DNA from: an uncultured Clostridia bacterium
GTDB taxonomy: Bacteria > Bacillota > Clostridia > Christensenellales > Borkfalkiaceae
Assembly (NCBI GenBank): GCA_934271255.1
Contig: CAKQQS010000009.1
Location: 1 to 64,000, forward strand
DNA: 64,000 bases
Direction of reading: 5' to 3'
Below, one piece after another: positions 22,141-30,655 of this stretch. Made by a program: the position numbers and the translations under genes. The notes beneath the pieces were generated by a model. That model was given only the letters and a program-made list of their open reading frames with translations. It was not told the origin of the DNA and made no database searches. Positions within the stretch are counted from its first letter, which is position 1. Each line of letters opens with the position of its first letter.

Positions 22141-23769
22141 ATGTCTTATTTAGCAATATACAGACAATACAGACCGTTAGGTTTTGACGACGTATGCGGA
22201 CAAGAACACATAGTCAAAACTCTTAAACGTCAGATAGAAACGGGAAGAATAGGACACGCCTATTTGTTTTCGGGGTCAAGGGGTACGGGCAAAACGACAA
22301 CCGCGAGAATATTCGCCAAAGCGATAAACTGCCTTAACCCGAAAGACGGCAGTCCGTGCGGAGAATGCGCGGTATGTAAAGGACTTAACAACCCGTCGAC
22401 TCTCGACGTGGTGGAAATCGACGCTGCGTCGAACAACAGAGTGGACGAGATAAGAAACCTTCGCGAAACGGTAACTTTTCCCCCCACGATAGGCAGATAT
22501 AAAGTTTATATCATCGACGAAGTGCATATGCTTACGGATCAGGCGTTCAACGCGTTGTTGAAAACGCTGGAAGAACCGCCGTCGTACGCGGTGTTTATTT
22601 TGGCTACGACCGAAGCGCATAAAGTCCCGCAAACTATTTTGTCGAGATGTATGCGTTTCGATTTCAGACTTATATCGGAAGACCTTATCGCCGACAGAAT
22701 CAAAGGCATATACGACGATTTGGGCAAACCGTACGAAGAGTCCGCCGTTCGCGCGATAGCGAGAGCGGGCAACGGATCGATGCGCGACGCGTTGTCGCTT
22801 GCGGATATTTGCGTTTCGTACGGCGCGGGCAAACTGACGTATAAAGACGTGTCGGAAGTTTTAGGCTCGTCGGACAAAGAGTCCCTTTATTCGTTGATAG
22901 AAAGCATTTTCGGAGCGGATAGCGGAGCCGCGCTCGAAACGGTAAACGCCTTGACGATGAAAGGCAAAGGTATCGGCGTTATAAACGGCGACGTAATATC
23001 CGCGCTGAGAGATATTTACGTCGTTTCGTCGTGCGTCGATTTCAACTCGATTTTACATTTACCCGAAAGCGAAACGGAAGAACTTAAAAGGTTGGCGGTA
23101 ATGACCGTTCCGTCGAAAATCATCAGGTGCATAGAACTGTTTTCGGAAATCGAAGGGGAACTCAAATATTCCACTCATCCGAGAATTGCGTTTGAAACGG
23201 CGGTGATACGTGCTGCAAAACCCGAAACCGACTGGAATATCGAAGCGTTGATGGCAAGAATAGCAAAGTTGGAAAAAGAAGTCGAAAACGGCGAGTTTAC
23301 CGTAAAGGAAGTCGTCCGCGTAAATCGTGAAGTCAAAACGGAAGAGATTAAACCGACGGTAAAGAACGAACCCGTTGCGGAGCAACCGACTTACAAGAAA
23401 ATGACGGCGGAAGAGTTTTTCGCCCCCGACAAAAAGACGAAAGAATTGAGCGACGCAAAGCCTATGGAACTTTTAGGCATTTTAACGAGAAGACTGCGTC
23501 AAGGAATGCATACTGCGTTGTGGGCGGCTTTTCAGAACGTCAAGTTAAGGGTAGAAGGCAACACGCTCGTTGTGTTCGTCGAAACGGAAGGGGACAAGAC
23601 GATGCTTTCAAGGAAAGACAACGTCGATATCATTAAGAAAATGCTCGACGAATACGGAGATATAGACGTCGAGATAAAAATCGCGGGCGATTCGCCCGAG
23701 AAAAAAGAAATAGACGACGGTATAGACGAATTGCAAAGAATATTCGGCAATATCGTAAGAACGGATTAA
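22141..23769 (+). CDS. dnaX: DNA polymerase III subunit gamma/tau
   Basis: The 542-residue clamp-loader ATPase has Walker A GSRGTGKTT (Lys51), the zinc module C64-x8-C73-x2-C76-x2-C79 (CGECAVCK), Walker B IIDEVHML, sensor ATTEAHKVPQTILSRC and an SRC-type arginine finger. Domain III and a variable charged linker follow (about 360-430), then a C-terminal domain (about 430-542). It starts two bases after the sigH stop and heads the dnaX-ybaB-recR replication and repair set common in Firmicutes. Confidence 0.97.
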   Translation: MSYLAIYRQYRPLGFDDVCGQEHIVKTLKRQIETGRIGHAYLFSGSRGTGKTTTARIFAKAINCLNPKDGSPCGECAVCKGLNNPSTLDVVEIDAASNNRVDEIRNLRETVTFPPTIGRYKVYIIDEVHMLTDQAFNALLKTLEEPPSYAVFILATTEAHKVPQTILSRCMRFDFRLISEDLIADRIKGIYDDLGKPYEESAVRAIARAGNGSMRDALSLADICVSYGAGKLTYKDVSEVLGSSDKESLYSLIESIFGADSGAALETVNALTMKGKGIGVINGDVISALRDIYVVSSCVDFNSILHLPESETEELKRLAVMTVPSKIIRCIELFSEIEGELKYSTHPRIAFETAVIRAAKPETDWNIEALMARIAKLEKEVENGEFTVKEVVRVNREVKTEEIKPTVKNEPVAEQPTYKKMTAEEFFAPDKKTKELSDAKPMELLGILTRRLRQGMHTALWAAFQNVKLRVEGNTLVVFVETEGDKTMLSRKDNVDIIKKMLDEYGDIDVEIKIAGDSPEKKEIDDGIDELQRIFGNIVRTD

Positions 23770-23783
23770 AAGGAGATATAATT

Positions 23784-24128
23784 ATGGCAGGATTTAAAGG
23801 CGGATTCGGCGGCGGATTCGGCGGCGGCTCGATGCAAAATCTTATGAAACAAGCGCAAAAGATGCAGGAAGACATCAAAAAAGCGCAAGCGGAACTCGAA
23901 GAAGCGGAACTCGAAGGCGCTTCGGGCGGCGGACTCGTAACGGTGGTCGTCAACGGCAACAAACAAGTCAAAGCGATAAGAATAAGCAAAGAAGCGGTCG
24001 ATCCCGACGATATAGAAATGCTGGAAGATTTGATAATGGCGGCAATCGGCGACGCGGGAAGCAAAGCGGACGCCTTGACGGAAGAAAAACTCGGCGCGTA
24101 CAAAGGAATGGGCGGGGGACTCTTTTAA
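23784..24128 (+). CDS. YbaB/EbfC family nucleoid-associated protein
   Basis: The 114-residue protein begins with a glycine/phenylalanine-rich stretch (GFKGGFGGGFGGGSMQNLMK), then the helical KQAQKMQEDIKKAQAELEEA and the beta hairpin LVTVVVNGNKQVKAIRISKE typical of YbaB dimers that bind and bridge DNA. It sits between dnaX and recR, its usual place. AAAGGAGAT precedes the ATG. Confidence 0.95.
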   Translation: MAGFKGGFGGGFGGGSMQNLMKQAQKMQEDIKKAQAELEEAELEGASGGGLVTVVVNGNKQVKAIRISKEAVDPDDIEMLEDLIMAAIGDAGSKADALTEEKLGAYKGMGGGLF

Positions 24129-24131
24129 TAA

Positions 24132-24725
24132 ATGGAAGTAAACATTAAACCGATCGGTACTCTTATTACGGAGTTTTCGCGTCTTCCGGGCGTCGGACAA
24201 AAAACGGCGCAAAGATACGCGTACAGCGTGATAGATATGACCGACGAGCAGGCGCAAGCGTTTGCGGAAGCGATTATAAACGCAAAAAACAACGTGCATT
24301 ACTGTAAAGTTTGCGGAAACTTTTGCGAAGGCGAAATATGCGATATCTGCGCTAACAGAAGTTCGGATACCGTTTGCGTCGTCAAGGACGCGAAAGACGT
24401 AATCGCCATAGAAAAAACGCACGGTTACAACGGTCTTTATCACGTTTTGGGTGGAGTAATATCTCCGCTTAACCATGTTTTTCCGAACGACTTGAAGATT
24501 AAAGAACTGCTTAAAAGAATAGGCGACGGCAACGTTAAAGAAGTTATAATCGCCACTAACCCCGACGTGGAGGGGGAAGCGACGGCAATGTATTTGTCCA
24601 ACCTTTTAAAACCGCTGGGAGTAACCGTTTCAAGGCTTGCCCGCGGTATTTCGACGGGTACGGAACTCGAATACGCCGACGGCGAAACACTTTCGAGAGC
24701 GATAGCGGAACGAAGAACTTTATAG
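24132..24725 (+). CDS. recR: Recombination protein RecR
   Basis: The 197-residue protein has an N-terminal helix-hairpin-helix (FSRLPGVGQKTAQRYAY), a four-cysteine zinc finger (CKVCGNFCEGEICDIC, residues 58-73), a Toprim domain (VCVVKDAKDVIAIEKT, ATNPDVEGEATAMYL) and the C-terminal ARGISTGTELEYAD. With RecO it loads RecA at gaps. It begins three bases after ybaB. The start-proximal ribosome binding site lies in the ybaB tail (GGGGGAC). Confidence 0.97.
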   Translation: MEVNIKPIGTLITEFSRLPGVGQKTAQRYAYSVIDMTDEQAQAFAEAIINAKNNVHYCKVCGNFCEGEICDICANRSSDTVCVVKDAKDVIAIEKTHGYNGLYHVLGGVISPLNHVFPNDLKIKELLKRIGDGNVKEVIIATNPDVEGEATAMYLSNLLKPLGVTVSRLARGISTGTELEYADGETLSRAIAERRTL

Positions 24726-24736
24726 GAGATTTAACA

Positions 24737-25702
24737 ATGAACATTTCGGTTTTGGGTTGCGGAAGATGGGGGTCGTTTATCGGCTGGTATCTTGCAACCA
24801 ACGGACATAAAGTCATACAATGGGGCTTGGAAACGGAACCGAGTTTTCAAGTGCTTAAAAACACGGGAAGAAACGAGTACGTCGAACTGCATAAAAACAT
24901 AGAACTTTCGTGCGACTTGGGTTACGCGATCGATTCGAGCGATATTTTGATTATTTCGATAAGTTCGCAAGCGCTCAGGTCGTTTATGAAAACGGTTACG
25001 GCGTTCGACGTTTCGGAAAAGACTTTCGTTCTTTGCATGAAAGGAATCGAAGAGTCGACGGGAAAACGTCTTTCCGAAGTGATGATAGAAAGCGGAATCG
25101 ACAAAAATAAAATAGCCGTATGGGTAGGACCGGGGCATATTCAGGCGTTTACGCAAGGCAAACCCAACTGTATGGTTATAGACGGGTACAACAAAGAACT
25201 CGTACGCTTTTTGGCGGACAATTTAAGAAGCAACCTTATCAGATTTTATTACGGCGACGATATAATCGGCACGGAGATAGGAGCGGCGGCTAAAAACGTT
25301 ATGGGCATCGCCGCGGGAATGCTCGACGGCGGCGGATACGAAACGCTTAAAGGTCCGCTTATGGCTCGTGGCGCAAGAGAAGTCGCTCGGCTGATATCCA
25401 AAATGGGCGGCAACGAACTGTCCGCTTACGGATTATGCCATTTGGGCGACTACGAAACGACTTTGTTTTCCGAGTTTTCCAACAACAGGAGATTCGGCGA
25501 AATGTACGTCAAAGGCGAAAAGTTTTCTAAACTCGCCGAAGGGGTTACCACCGCGAAAGCAATGCAGAAACTCGGGGAGATTTACGGCGAAGAACTGCCT
25601 ATCACCAACGCGGTATGCAACATAATTTACGACGGCAAAGACCCCATGCAGGTATTTTTATCGTTGTTCGGCAGATCGGGGCGCACGGAGTTTGAAAAAT
25701 GA
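24737..25702 (+). CDS. gpsA: NAD(P)-dependent glycerol-3-phosphate dehydrogenase
   Basis: The 321-residue enzyme has the Rossmann GCGRWGSFIGWYLA, the SQALRSFM helix, and the catalytic-lysine region of the family (GAAAKNVMGIAAGM), with LCHLGDYETTLFS and RRFGE further on. It makes sn-glycerol-3-phosphate for phospholipid synthesis. AGGAG precedes the ATG. The VAPSH-type motif before the first lysine is replaced (WVGPGHIQAF), so it may belong to a divergent subgroup. It overlaps the next gene (ATGA). Confidence 0.85.
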   Translation: MNISVLGCGRWGSFIGWYLATNGHKVIQWGLETEPSFQVLKNTGRNEYVELHKNIELSCDLGYAIDSSDILIISISSQALRSFMKTVTAFDVSEKTFVLCMKGIEESTGKRLSEVMIESGIDKNKIAVWVGPGHIQAFTQGKPNCMVIDGYNKELVRFLADNLRSNLIRFYYGDDIIGTEIGAAAKNVMGIAAGMLDGGGYETLKGPLMARGAREVARLISKMGGNELSAYGLCHLGDYETTLFSEFSNNRRFGEMYVKGEKFSKLAEGVTTAKAMQKLGEIYGEELPITNAVCNIIYDGKDPMQVFLSLFGRSGRTEFEK

Positions 25703-26151
25703 GATATTCGGGTACGCTTATAGTAGTAAAAAACAAAGAAGAATCGGTACGCTTTTATACGGAAACGATGGGACTGTCGGTAGCGTGCGATTTCGGCGAA
25801 AGCGTGGTAATGTCGGACGGAGTGTATTTGCAAACCGCCGACAGTTGGAAAAAACTTCTGGGACTTAAACGCCTTTCGGTCGGCTCTATGAACGAACTCT
25901 ATTTTGAAGAAAAAGATTTCGACGCGTTCGTTGTAAGACTTAAAAACGCAAAAATCAAATGCAAAGTCAAAGAAGAACGCTGGGGACAACGCTCGGTACG
26001 TTTTTCGGATCCTAACGGACACAGAATAGAAGTAGGCGAAAATATGACGAGCGTCGCGAAACGGTTACATAACGACGGTATGTCCGAAAAGGACATAGCC
26101 CTTAAACTCGACGTGCCTTTAACGTACGTCAGGCAATGTCTGAAATCCTGA
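25699..26151 (+). CDS. VOC (glyoxalase-like) domain protein with C-terminal helix-turn-helix-like tail
   Basis: The 150-residue protein has one glyoxalase/bleomycin-resistance half-fold (RYSGTLIVVKNKEESVRFYT, WGQRSVRFSDPNGHRIEVGE). After about residue 115 comes a tail (SVAKRLHNDGMSEKDIALKL, DVPLTYVRQCL) that reads like a small helix-turn-helix. The ligand is unknown. It is the last gene of the mrnC operon and overlaps gpsA by four bases. Metal-ligand positions are not clear enough to say whether it is an enzyme or a binding protein. Confidence 0.75.
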   Translation: MRYSGTLIVVKNKEESVRFYTETMGLSVACDFGESVVMSDGVYLQTADSWKKLLGLKRLSVGSMNELYFEEKDFDAFVVRLKNAKIKCKVKEERWGQRSVRFSDPNGHRIEVGENMTSVAKRLHNDGMSEKDIALKLDVPLTYVRQCLKS

Positions 26152-26166
26152 TTTCAGACGATTTTT
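26138..26166 (+). terminator. Terminator of the mrnC-to-VOC operon
   Basis: GTCTGAAA-TCCTGA-TTTCAGAC overlaps the VOC stop codon and is followed by GATTTTT. Confidence 0.8.
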
Positions 26167-26195
26167 GTCAGGCACTTACGGATTTTTCGTCGTGC

Positions 26196-26390
26196 TTTTT
26201 ACCCCGTCGGTCGGTAAAAACGGCGGCGGCTTTTAAAACGTAAAGAATTAAATACGATTTACCCCTTTGCGATAATCGCAAAGGGGCTAGTTATATGCTT
26301 GTATACGGGTATTTTATACAAGTATAACTACAACTTATGAAAAATATTAAAACTTATTATGATAAAGGGGGTTTTACCCCTTTTTTTTTC
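26196..26390 (+). ncRNA. Candidate structured RNA with its own terminator
   Basis: No ORF lies here, but four helices do: TTTTTACC/GGTAAAAA (26196-26220), CCCCTTTGCGA/TCGCAAAGGGG (11 bp, 26262-26286), a 15-bp stem AGTTATA(TG)CTTGTATA/TATACAAGTATAACT (26289-26329), and AAAGGGG/CCCCTTT with a nine-T run (26364-26390). The density of paired sequence exceeds what a spacer needs. It may be an independent small RNA or a processed 3' UTR of the preceding operon. I found no consensus promoter directly before it and do not recognise a family. Confidence 0.45.
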
Positions 26391-26419
26391 TTGCAAAAAA
26401 CGCGATATTTTGGTATAAT
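26391..26419 (+). promoter_or_regulatory. Promoter of the lipoprotein/opp/subtilase locus
   Basis: TTGCAA (26391-26396), 17 bp and TATAAT (26414-26419) predict a start near 26426, leaving a 137-base leader. Confidence 0.8.
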
Positions 26420-26466
26420 GGTGTGGTTATAATGAGTAATTATAGCAAAAAAACGAAAAAGCCGCA

Positions 26467-26520
26467 TTTTATGCAAAAAATCTTGCATAAAAGTTGGGTA
26501 TTTTTGTGTTTATGCATAAA
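26467..26520 (+). promoter_or_regulatory. TTTATGCA inverted repeats in the locus leader
   Basis: A perfect 10-bp inverted repeat TTTTATGCAA/TTGCATAAAA (26467-26492) is followed by the 12-bp palindrome TTTATGCATAAA (26509-26520). The half-site TTTATGCA thus occurs four times within 54 bases, 40-95 bases after the predicted transcription start. It could be an operator pair or an RNA hairpin. Confidence 0.5.
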
Positions 26521-26562
26521 AATCTGTAATAAAAACTAGAAGGAATTAAAAGGCGACGAAGA

Positions 26563-27768
26563 ATGAAAAAGAAGGGTATAAAAATATTATTATTTTTAAT
26601 ATGCGTTTTGTCCGTTTTTGCCGTGGCGGGGTGTTCCGAAGGGAATCGTTACGACGGTAAGGTCAAGGTTGTTTTTGAACTCGAAGGCGGTACTTATTCT
26701 AACTGCAAAGCGATAATTTACTATTACAGTTTCGAGAAAGGTACGGAGAACCTGATTTTCGAGCCGAGCAAGATTATTTCTCAAAAAGACAAGAAAGAAG
26801 AGATTGAAAACGGTAAGAAGGTTTTGGAAGGCTGGTACAGAACGAAAACGGAAGACGGCACGGATAAGAACGGTAACGTCAAGTACGCGTATTCGGATAA
26901 ATGGAACTTCGATACCGACAAGGTTACGGACGAAGGGGTAACGCTTTACGCCAAATGGGTTAGTTACGCTTATGCCGTTTGTTATTATAACGACGCTCAC
27001 GAAAGAGTGGAAGTCGACCGTTACCCGGTTTTCGGCGGCGACGGTAAAATCAACAAGATGAGCATCGACAACATTGCCAGAATGCGTAGCGGTTACACGG
27101 CTTTACCGGGCTATTACGATAAAGACGGAAACGTTTGGAACGACGATTTCGTTCATCCGCAAACGGAAGACAATTCGATAGTCGACGTTTTTGTAAAATA
27201 CGTCGAGAACGTTAAAGGCTATTCGTGGACGATGGTAAGCGAAGCGAACGAATTCGTAAGTTGTTTAAGCAACGGCTCGAACGTTTATCTGTTGAACGAC
27301 ATAGATATGAACAACGAAGAAATAAAAGGGCTTAACGAAAACGTTTACGACGGAGTTATTTACGGCAACGGACACACTGTTAAAAACTTTGCCGTTAAAT
27401 GCGAGATTAAAAAAGATTCGAGAACGAACGATTCGGTGTTCGGCGACAAATCGATTTTAATTTCTCTGTTCGGCAAATGCAACGACGCGATAATAAAGGA
27501 CGTAACTTTTGAAAACGTAACCTATACGCTCGATTCGACGTACAGGAGTATGGACAGACTGATAGTCGCGCCGATGTGCTTGTCGATGACGGACGGCTGC
27601 GAGTTTACCAACGTTACCTTTAACGGAACGTATACGGTAAAGAGTTTGCATCAGGACGTGCTTAACAACAAGTTCTTTATAACGCAAAAGTTGAGTTATC
27701 TGGAAAACAAAAACGTTAACGAAGATACCGTAACGATAAACTTTACGGAAACGACCGTTACCGAATGA
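26563..27768 (+). CDS. Lipoprotein with InlB-type beta repeats
   Basis: The 401-residue lipoprotein (lipobox VAGC, Cys24) has two beta-repeat units like those of internalin-B/Listeria-Bacteroides repeats, ending with VLEGWYRT and LYAKWV, then a C-terminal part with LLNDIDMNNEEIKGL and GVIYGNGHTVKNFAVK, a GLUG/right-handed-helix-like pattern common in gut adhesins. It is the first gene after the locus promoter, 27 bases before the peptide-binding protein gene, so it is probably co-expressed. Its role is likely surface binding; the target is unknown. Confidence 0.8.
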   Translation: MKKKGIKILLFLICVLSVFAVAGCSEGNRYDGKVKVVFELEGGTYSNCKAIIYYYSFEKGTENLIFEPSKIISQKDKKEEIENGKKVLEGWYRTKTEDGTDKNGNVKYAYSDKWNFDTDKVTDEGVTLYAKWVSYAYAVCYYNDAHERVEVDRYPVFGGDGKINKMSIDNIARMRSGYTALPGYYDKDGNVWNDDFVHPQTEDNSIVDVFVKYVENVKGYSWTMVSEANEFVSCLSNGSNVYLLNDIDMNNEEIKGLNENVYDGVIYGNGHTVKNFAVKCEIKKDSRTNDSVFGDKSILISLFGKCNDAIIKDVTFENVTYTLDSTYRSMDRLIVAPMCLSMTDGCEFTNVTFNGTYTVKSLHQDVLNNKFFITQKLSYLENKNVNEDTVTINFTETTVTE

Positions 27769-27795
27769 TATGACAACATATAAGGAGTAAGATAT

Positions 27796-30528
27796 ATGAA
27801 AACAAGTTTATTGAAAAAAATCATCGCGGTTTCTCTGGCTGTGATGACCGTATTGCCGATGACGGCTTGCGGAAAAAAGACGAAAGAAGTTTTTGATAAC
27901 GAAGAAAATCCTTTGGTATTTTCGACTCTTGAAGTCGACGGGGTATTTAACCCGTTCTTCTCGACTTCGGGTACCGACAGCAGCGTCGTCGGAAAGACTC
28001 AACTTTCGATGTTTGCGAACGACGAAAACGGCAAACCCGTTTGCGGCGACGAATACGATACGATAGTCAAAGAGTACGAGATTACGGATAACGGTTTAGA
28101 ACAGGATAAGGGACTCGAAACGACTTATAAGTTCGTTTTAAAGAACAACGTACGTTTCTCCAACGGCTCCTACCTTACCATAAAAGACGTATTGTTCAAT
28201 TTCTACGTATATCTCGATCCCGCGTACACCGGTTCCAGCACGATATATTCTACGGACATCGTAGGGCTTACGGAATACAGAACGCAGGCGGCGGAAGAAA
28301 AAGAACAAGAAGAGTTTAAAAAGAGATTCCAGGTAGAAGCGGAATCGAGAATAAGCGCGCTTGCGGAAGCGTGTGAAGAACTCTTGAACTTGTACGAAGA
28401 AGAAATCGAAACGAGCGACGATTTGAGAGCGTATTTGAAATCCGATTACGTCGACGTTGCGGGCGAAACGTCGCTCGACAGATATTTGGTAGAAGACTAC
28501 GATAAGGCGCTTGAATTATTTACTCAGGAATTGAAAGACGACTATTCTAATTCGAGAGACTCGTACCAAGACCACATTTTCAAAGACGACGACGGCACGG
28601 TTTATAAAAACTTGTTCACGACGGACGTAGAAATGTTCTTGTACAACGCGGGTATAATCACGTGGGACGCGAAAGACGCTATTCTTTACGGACCTACGGG
28701 TAACTTCAAAGCAAAGAAGGGCGCGGACAACTCGAAGAGCAATTATGCAGAAATTACGAAATGGACGGAAGAAGAAGCAAGAAAGTTCGTTTACGACTAC
28801 AACGTCCCGTCAAACGTGGCGGAAGTAGTTAGTTTCTGGGCAACTTCTGACACGTTGTACGATTACATTACGCTTGCGGCGATGAATAAATATTTGTCGG
28901 GCGTAGAAAGAGCGTATAAAAACATAAGCGGAATCAAGTTCGCCAATATGGACGAAGCGGTTACCGTAAACGGCAAAACTTACAACGCGATGTTCACGGA
29001 CGGAGCGAAGAACGGCAACTGCTACGACGAAATAGGCACGGCTAACGAACACGTTAAAAGCGACTGTAACGAAGTTTTGTCGATAACGATAAAGAACATC
29101 GACCCCAAAGCAATCTGGAACTTCGCGATAGGCGTTGCTCCCATGTATTATTATTCGGACGCCGAACATATCGCTAAGTTCGATTACAAAGAAAACTTCG
29201 GCGTAGAATACATGAGCACGGATTTCATGACGAACGTCGTCAAAAATCCCAACAAGGTAGGTTTACCCGTAGGCGCGGGACCGTACCTTGCAAGTAAAGC
29301 GAGCGGCGGCGAAGCGAAAACGTCTTCCGATTTCCACTCCAACAACGTTATTTATTACGAAAGAAACCCGTATTTCATTATGGGCGCTCCCGTAATCAAA
29401 AAGATAAGATATCAGGTAGTATCCACCAACTCGATGCTCAACACTTTATATACGAAACAAATCGACTGGGCTGAGCCGAGCGCAAAACCCGACGTTATAA
29501 AAGAACTTAACAGCAAGAGCAAAAAAGCGGCGGGATTCGGCAACAAATCGATAAGAACTTCGGGTTACGGGTACATCGGTATCAACGCGGGTAAGGTGCC
29601 CGACATCAAAGTAAGACAAGCGATAATGCATTCTATCAACACGCAACTTGCGGTTGACTATTACGGAACGACCGCTTCGGCGATTTACCGTTCTATGTCC
29701 AAAGAAAGTTGGGCGTACCCAAAAGGTTGTTCGCCTTACTATCCGTTCGTAGGCGATAAGATTCCGGAAGACTTGACGGTAGTTAACCCCGATTACGCCG
29801 AATATATAAGATACCTTGACAGCAAAAACGCAATCGCGTCCAACAGAATGCTTACGGCTGAACAACAAAGCGAGTTTATCAAAGGTCTTATCGGCAGCGG
29901 TATCAAAGGCACTTCGATAACGGGCGCGGGTTACAGCGGCGGCGACAGAGGCGCGTGGACGAAGAACGGCAAATCATTGACTTTCGAGTTTACGATAGCG
30001 GGCGAAGAAACGGATCACCCCGCGTACAACGCAATGCTTAAAGCGTCCAACTTCCTTAACAAGAACGGGTTCTCCACGAACGTAAGACCCGACGCTAACG
30101 CTCTTAAAAAGTTGGCTAGCGGCGACCTTACCGTCTGGGCGGCTGCTTGGGGTTCCACGATCGATCCCGATATGTATCAGGTTTATCATAAAGAATCCAA
30201 AGCGACTTCCGTACTTAACTGGGGTTATAAGCAAATATTGAGAAACGCCGGCGGCAAGTACGACGCCGAACTTAAACTCGTAGAAGACCTTTCCGAACTT
30301 ATAGAACAAGGAAGAGAAAGCAACGACCAAACGGAACGCGCTCAAATATACAGTCGCGCGCTCGATCTCGTAATGCAACTTGCAGTCGAACTTCCCACTT
30401 ACCAAAGAGACGATTTGTTCGCGTACAACGCAAATAAGATAGACGAAAGCACGTTCTTTAAGAATCCTAGCGCATTCAAAGGACTTACGAGCAATATTTA
30501 CAGTCTTTCGCTCGTTACCGAAAGATAA
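27796..30528 (+). CDS. Oligopeptide ABC transporter substrate-binding lipoprotein (family 5), enlarged
   Basis: The 910-residue lipoprotein (lipobox MTAC, Cys25) belongs to the family 5 binding proteins: YKFVLKNNVRFSNGSYLTIK and DVLFNFYVYLD near the N-terminus, VGAGPYLASK, NSMLNTLYTKQIDWAE and DIKVRQAIMHSINTQLAV. The usual length is 520-600; here a charged helical insertion (about residues 165-345) and further loops add over 300 residues. It captures peptides outside the membrane for the permeases encoded after it. A GC-rich hairpin after its stop may protect its mRNA so that it is made in excess of the permeases. Confidence 0.92.
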   Translation: MKTSLLKKIIAVSLAVMTVLPMTACGKKTKEVFDNEENPLVFSTLEVDGVFNPFFSTSGTDSSVVGKTQLSMFANDENGKPVCGDEYDTIVKEYEITDNGLEQDKGLETTYKFVLKNNVRFSNGSYLTIKDVLFNFYVYLDPAYTGSSTIYSTDIVGLTEYRTQAAEEKEQEEFKKRFQVEAESRISALAEACEELLNLYEEEIETSDDLRAYLKSDYVDVAGETSLDRYLVEDYDKALELFTQELKDDYSNSRDSYQDHIFKDDDGTVYKNLFTTDVEMFLYNAGIITWDAKDAILYGPTGNFKAKKGADNSKSNYAEITKWTEEEARKFVYDYNVPSNVAEVVSFWATSDTLYDYITLAAMNKYLSGVERAYKNISGIKFANMDEAVTVNGKTYNAMFTDGAKNGNCYDEIGTANEHVKSDCNEVLSITIKNIDPKAIWNFAIGVAPMYYYSDAEHIAKFDYKENFGVEYMSTDFMTNVVKNPNKVGLPVGAGPYLASKASGGEAKTSSDFHSNNVIYYERNPYFIMGAPVIKKIRYQVVSTNSMLNTLYTKQIDWAEPSAKPDVIKELNSKSKKAAGFGNKSIRTSGYGYIGINAGKVPDIKVRQAIMHSINTQLAVDYYGTTASAIYRSMSKESWAYPKGCSPYYPFVGDKIPEDLTVVNPDYAEYIRYLDSKNAIASNRMLTAEQQSEFIKGLIGSGIKGTSITGAGYSGGDRGAWTKNGKSLTFEFTIAGEETDHPAYNAMLKASNFLNKNGFSTNVRPDANALKKLASGDLTVWAAAWGSTIDPDMYQVYHKESKATSVLNWGYKQILRNAGGKYDAELKLVEDLSELIEQGRESNDQTERAQIYSRALDLVMQLAVELPTYQRDDLFAYNANKIDESTFFKNPSAFKGLTSNIYSLSLVTER

Positions 30529-30541
30529 AAAGACAACTTGT

Positions 30542-30568
30542 CCCGACCGCGTGAAAAACGCGGTCGGG
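30542..30568 (+). other. Intercistronic hairpin between binding protein and permease
   Basis: CCCGACCGCGT/ACGCGGTCGGG (11 bp, five-base loop) has no T run, so it is more likely an mRNA-stabilising or processing element than a terminator. Confidence 0.65.
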
Positions 30569-30601
30569 GAAAACCAAAATAAGAAGATTTAAGGAAAACA
30601 A

Positions 30602-30655
30602 ATGAGTGTTAACGAAAACAACGCGGAAATGAAAGGGGGTGTAAGAAATGTTTAA
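30602..30655 (+). CDS. 17-codon leader ORF overlapping the OppB-type start
   Basis: ATG 30602 follows AAGGA six bases upstream and encodes MSVNENNAEMKGGVRNV before TAA at 30653-30655, a few bases inside the permease gene (ATG 30648). It could couple translation of the permease to upstream ribosomes. Expression of such a short frame is unproven. Confidence 0.35.
   Translation: MSVNENNAEMKGGVRNV

Noticed and set aside
22141..23769. Programmed frameshift in dnaX giving a short gamma form
   Set aside because: I saw no A6/A7 slippery heptamer followed by a strong hairpin at the expected place near codon 430.
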